Source of the DNA: Planktothricoides raciborskii GIHE-MW2
GTDB taxonomy: Bacteria; Cyanobacteriota; Cyanobacteriia; Cyanobacteriales; Laspinemataceae
Reading direction: 5' to 3'
Length of the DNA stretch: 64,000 nucleotides
Assembly (NCBI RefSeq): GCF_040564635.1
Contig: NZ_CP159837.1
Location: 3,707,001-3,771,000 of the forward strand
Both the position numbers and the translations under genes were made by a program. Of the stretch, positions 63,529 through 64,000 are shown in pieces (within the stretch, counting starts at the first letter, position 1; every line of letters starts with the position of its first letter). The notes under the pieces were generated by a model, which saw only the letters and a list, made by a program, of their open reading frames with translations, made no database searches and was not told where the DNA came from.

Positions 63529-63759
63529 TTATGCCAAATATTCTAATTTTACTTCAACTAAATTATTCTGATCATTAATATTGTCAACCGCACTGAGAAG
63601 TCGATTTTTGTTAGGTTCAGACTTGAAAAGATACTCGGTTTCATCTTGATTCAATTCTGAGACAACGATTTCAATCTCTTTATTGCCAAACTTGGCTTTA
63701 ATTTTTTCTAACAAATCATTATTAATTTCACTGGCTTTTAAGCGATAAACTGTTGACAT
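63529..63759 (-). CDS. Orphan antitoxin-like protein
   Basis: A 76-residue protein of the type STVYRLKASEINNDLLEKIK, then KEIEIVVSELNQDETEYLFK, similar to small cyanobacterial antitoxins that accompany RelE/YoeB-type toxins. No toxin gene follows: the DNA downstream on its strand is the 138-bp repeat and then the convergent VMAP gene. A toxin may have been lost through insertion of the repeat. Confidence 0.6.
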   Translation of the reverse strand: MSTVYRLKASEINNDLLEKIKAKFGNKEIEIVVSELNQDETEYLFKSEPNKNRLLSAVDNINDQNNLVEVKLEYLA

Positions 63760-64000
63760 AATTGCTACCTATTGCTACCTATTGTCGATGGTGATAATCA
63801 TAACGGTTTGAGTTTAATCACATCATAATTATGCCATAACCATAGCCCAATCCTCAACCCGATCTGCGCGGCGATAAGCCTGACGGCATAGCTCCGCTTA
63901 CCGCGCCTATATTTCCTGAGAGGCAACTGGGAGGCGATCGCCTCCTACAGATGGGCGAAGCATGGCCGTAAAAAATTCACGTTTCTAACCCATCGAACTT
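63760..64000. other. Window end, short repeats
   Basis: Includes CTACCTATTG repeated at 63769-63783 and a GC-rich hairpin around 63880-63910 (CGGCATAGCTCCGCTTACCG). No gene is supported. Confidence 0.5.

Overview
The window reads as a chromosomal stretch of a cyanobacterium, most likely a filamentous Oscillatoriales-type genome. The octamer GCGATCGC (HIP1) is very frequent. The petC-petA operon (Rieske protein and cytochrome f of the b6f complex) is present with a DUF3067 gene just upstream. Several families typical of cyanobacteria recur: DUF1822, Uma2, CHAT-TPR, NACHT, VMAP-type HTH and pentapeptide proteins. Intergenic DNA is full of palindromic repeats and small mobile-element remnants. 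The genus is inference; no rRNA gene is in the window.

Layout. 0-8.2 kb: the tail of a sensor kinase, then a minus-strand restriction-modification island. A nuclease-methylase half (3552-5408) is separated from its C-terminal specificity half (1008-2258) by two toxin-antitoxin pairs, and a second specificity half (6007-7248) lies upstream. 8.5-10.2 kb: hcp with a palindromic operator. 10.2-11.1 kb: REP-like arrays. 11.1-14.8 kb: a NACHT-HEAT protein. 15-19.9 kb: nuclease-like genes and a group II intron. 20-29 kb: pentapeptide protein, class IV PLP enzyme, NACHT-FGE protein, RodZ-like protein, truB and trmFO (mostly ordinary genes). 29-34 kb: decaying genes (esterase, AAA/WD40 protein). 34-40.6 kb: hybrid kinase, DUF3067, petC-petA, an alpha/beta hydrolase. 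40.7-53.2 kb: a minus-strand conflict-type region with a JAB-E1 fusion and an E2-like protein, CHAT proteins, a toxin-antitoxin pair, DUF1822, a sigma-like protein and a 1406-residue TPR-CHAT protein. 53.2-58 kb: tandem repeats, then three glycosyltransferases. 58-64 kb: small toxin-antitoxin and HNH genes, an ATP-grasp ligase with a short acidic peptide gene and a zinc-finger gene upstream, a VMAP-HTH/nuclease-like protein and an orphan antitoxin.

How the parts fit. Photosynthetic electron transport and tRNA modification (petC, petA, truB, trmFO) are the housekeeping content. Most of the rest is accessory: self/non-self discrimination (split type IIG/ISP enzyme, NACHT ATPases, CHAT proteases, ubiquitin-like conjugation enzymes, Uma2 and HNH nucleases), addiction modules and repeats.

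The most interesting units are: (1) the split R-M enzyme with two alternative specificity halves sharing nearly identical ends; (2) the E2 + JAB-E1 pair with no visible ubiquitin-like modifier; (3) the putative ATP-grasp peptide-modification locus with an un-annotated 46-residue precursor candidate; (4) a palindromic repeat family that has landed in frame inside two protein genes. Functional statements rest on motifs read by eye; no database search was run.
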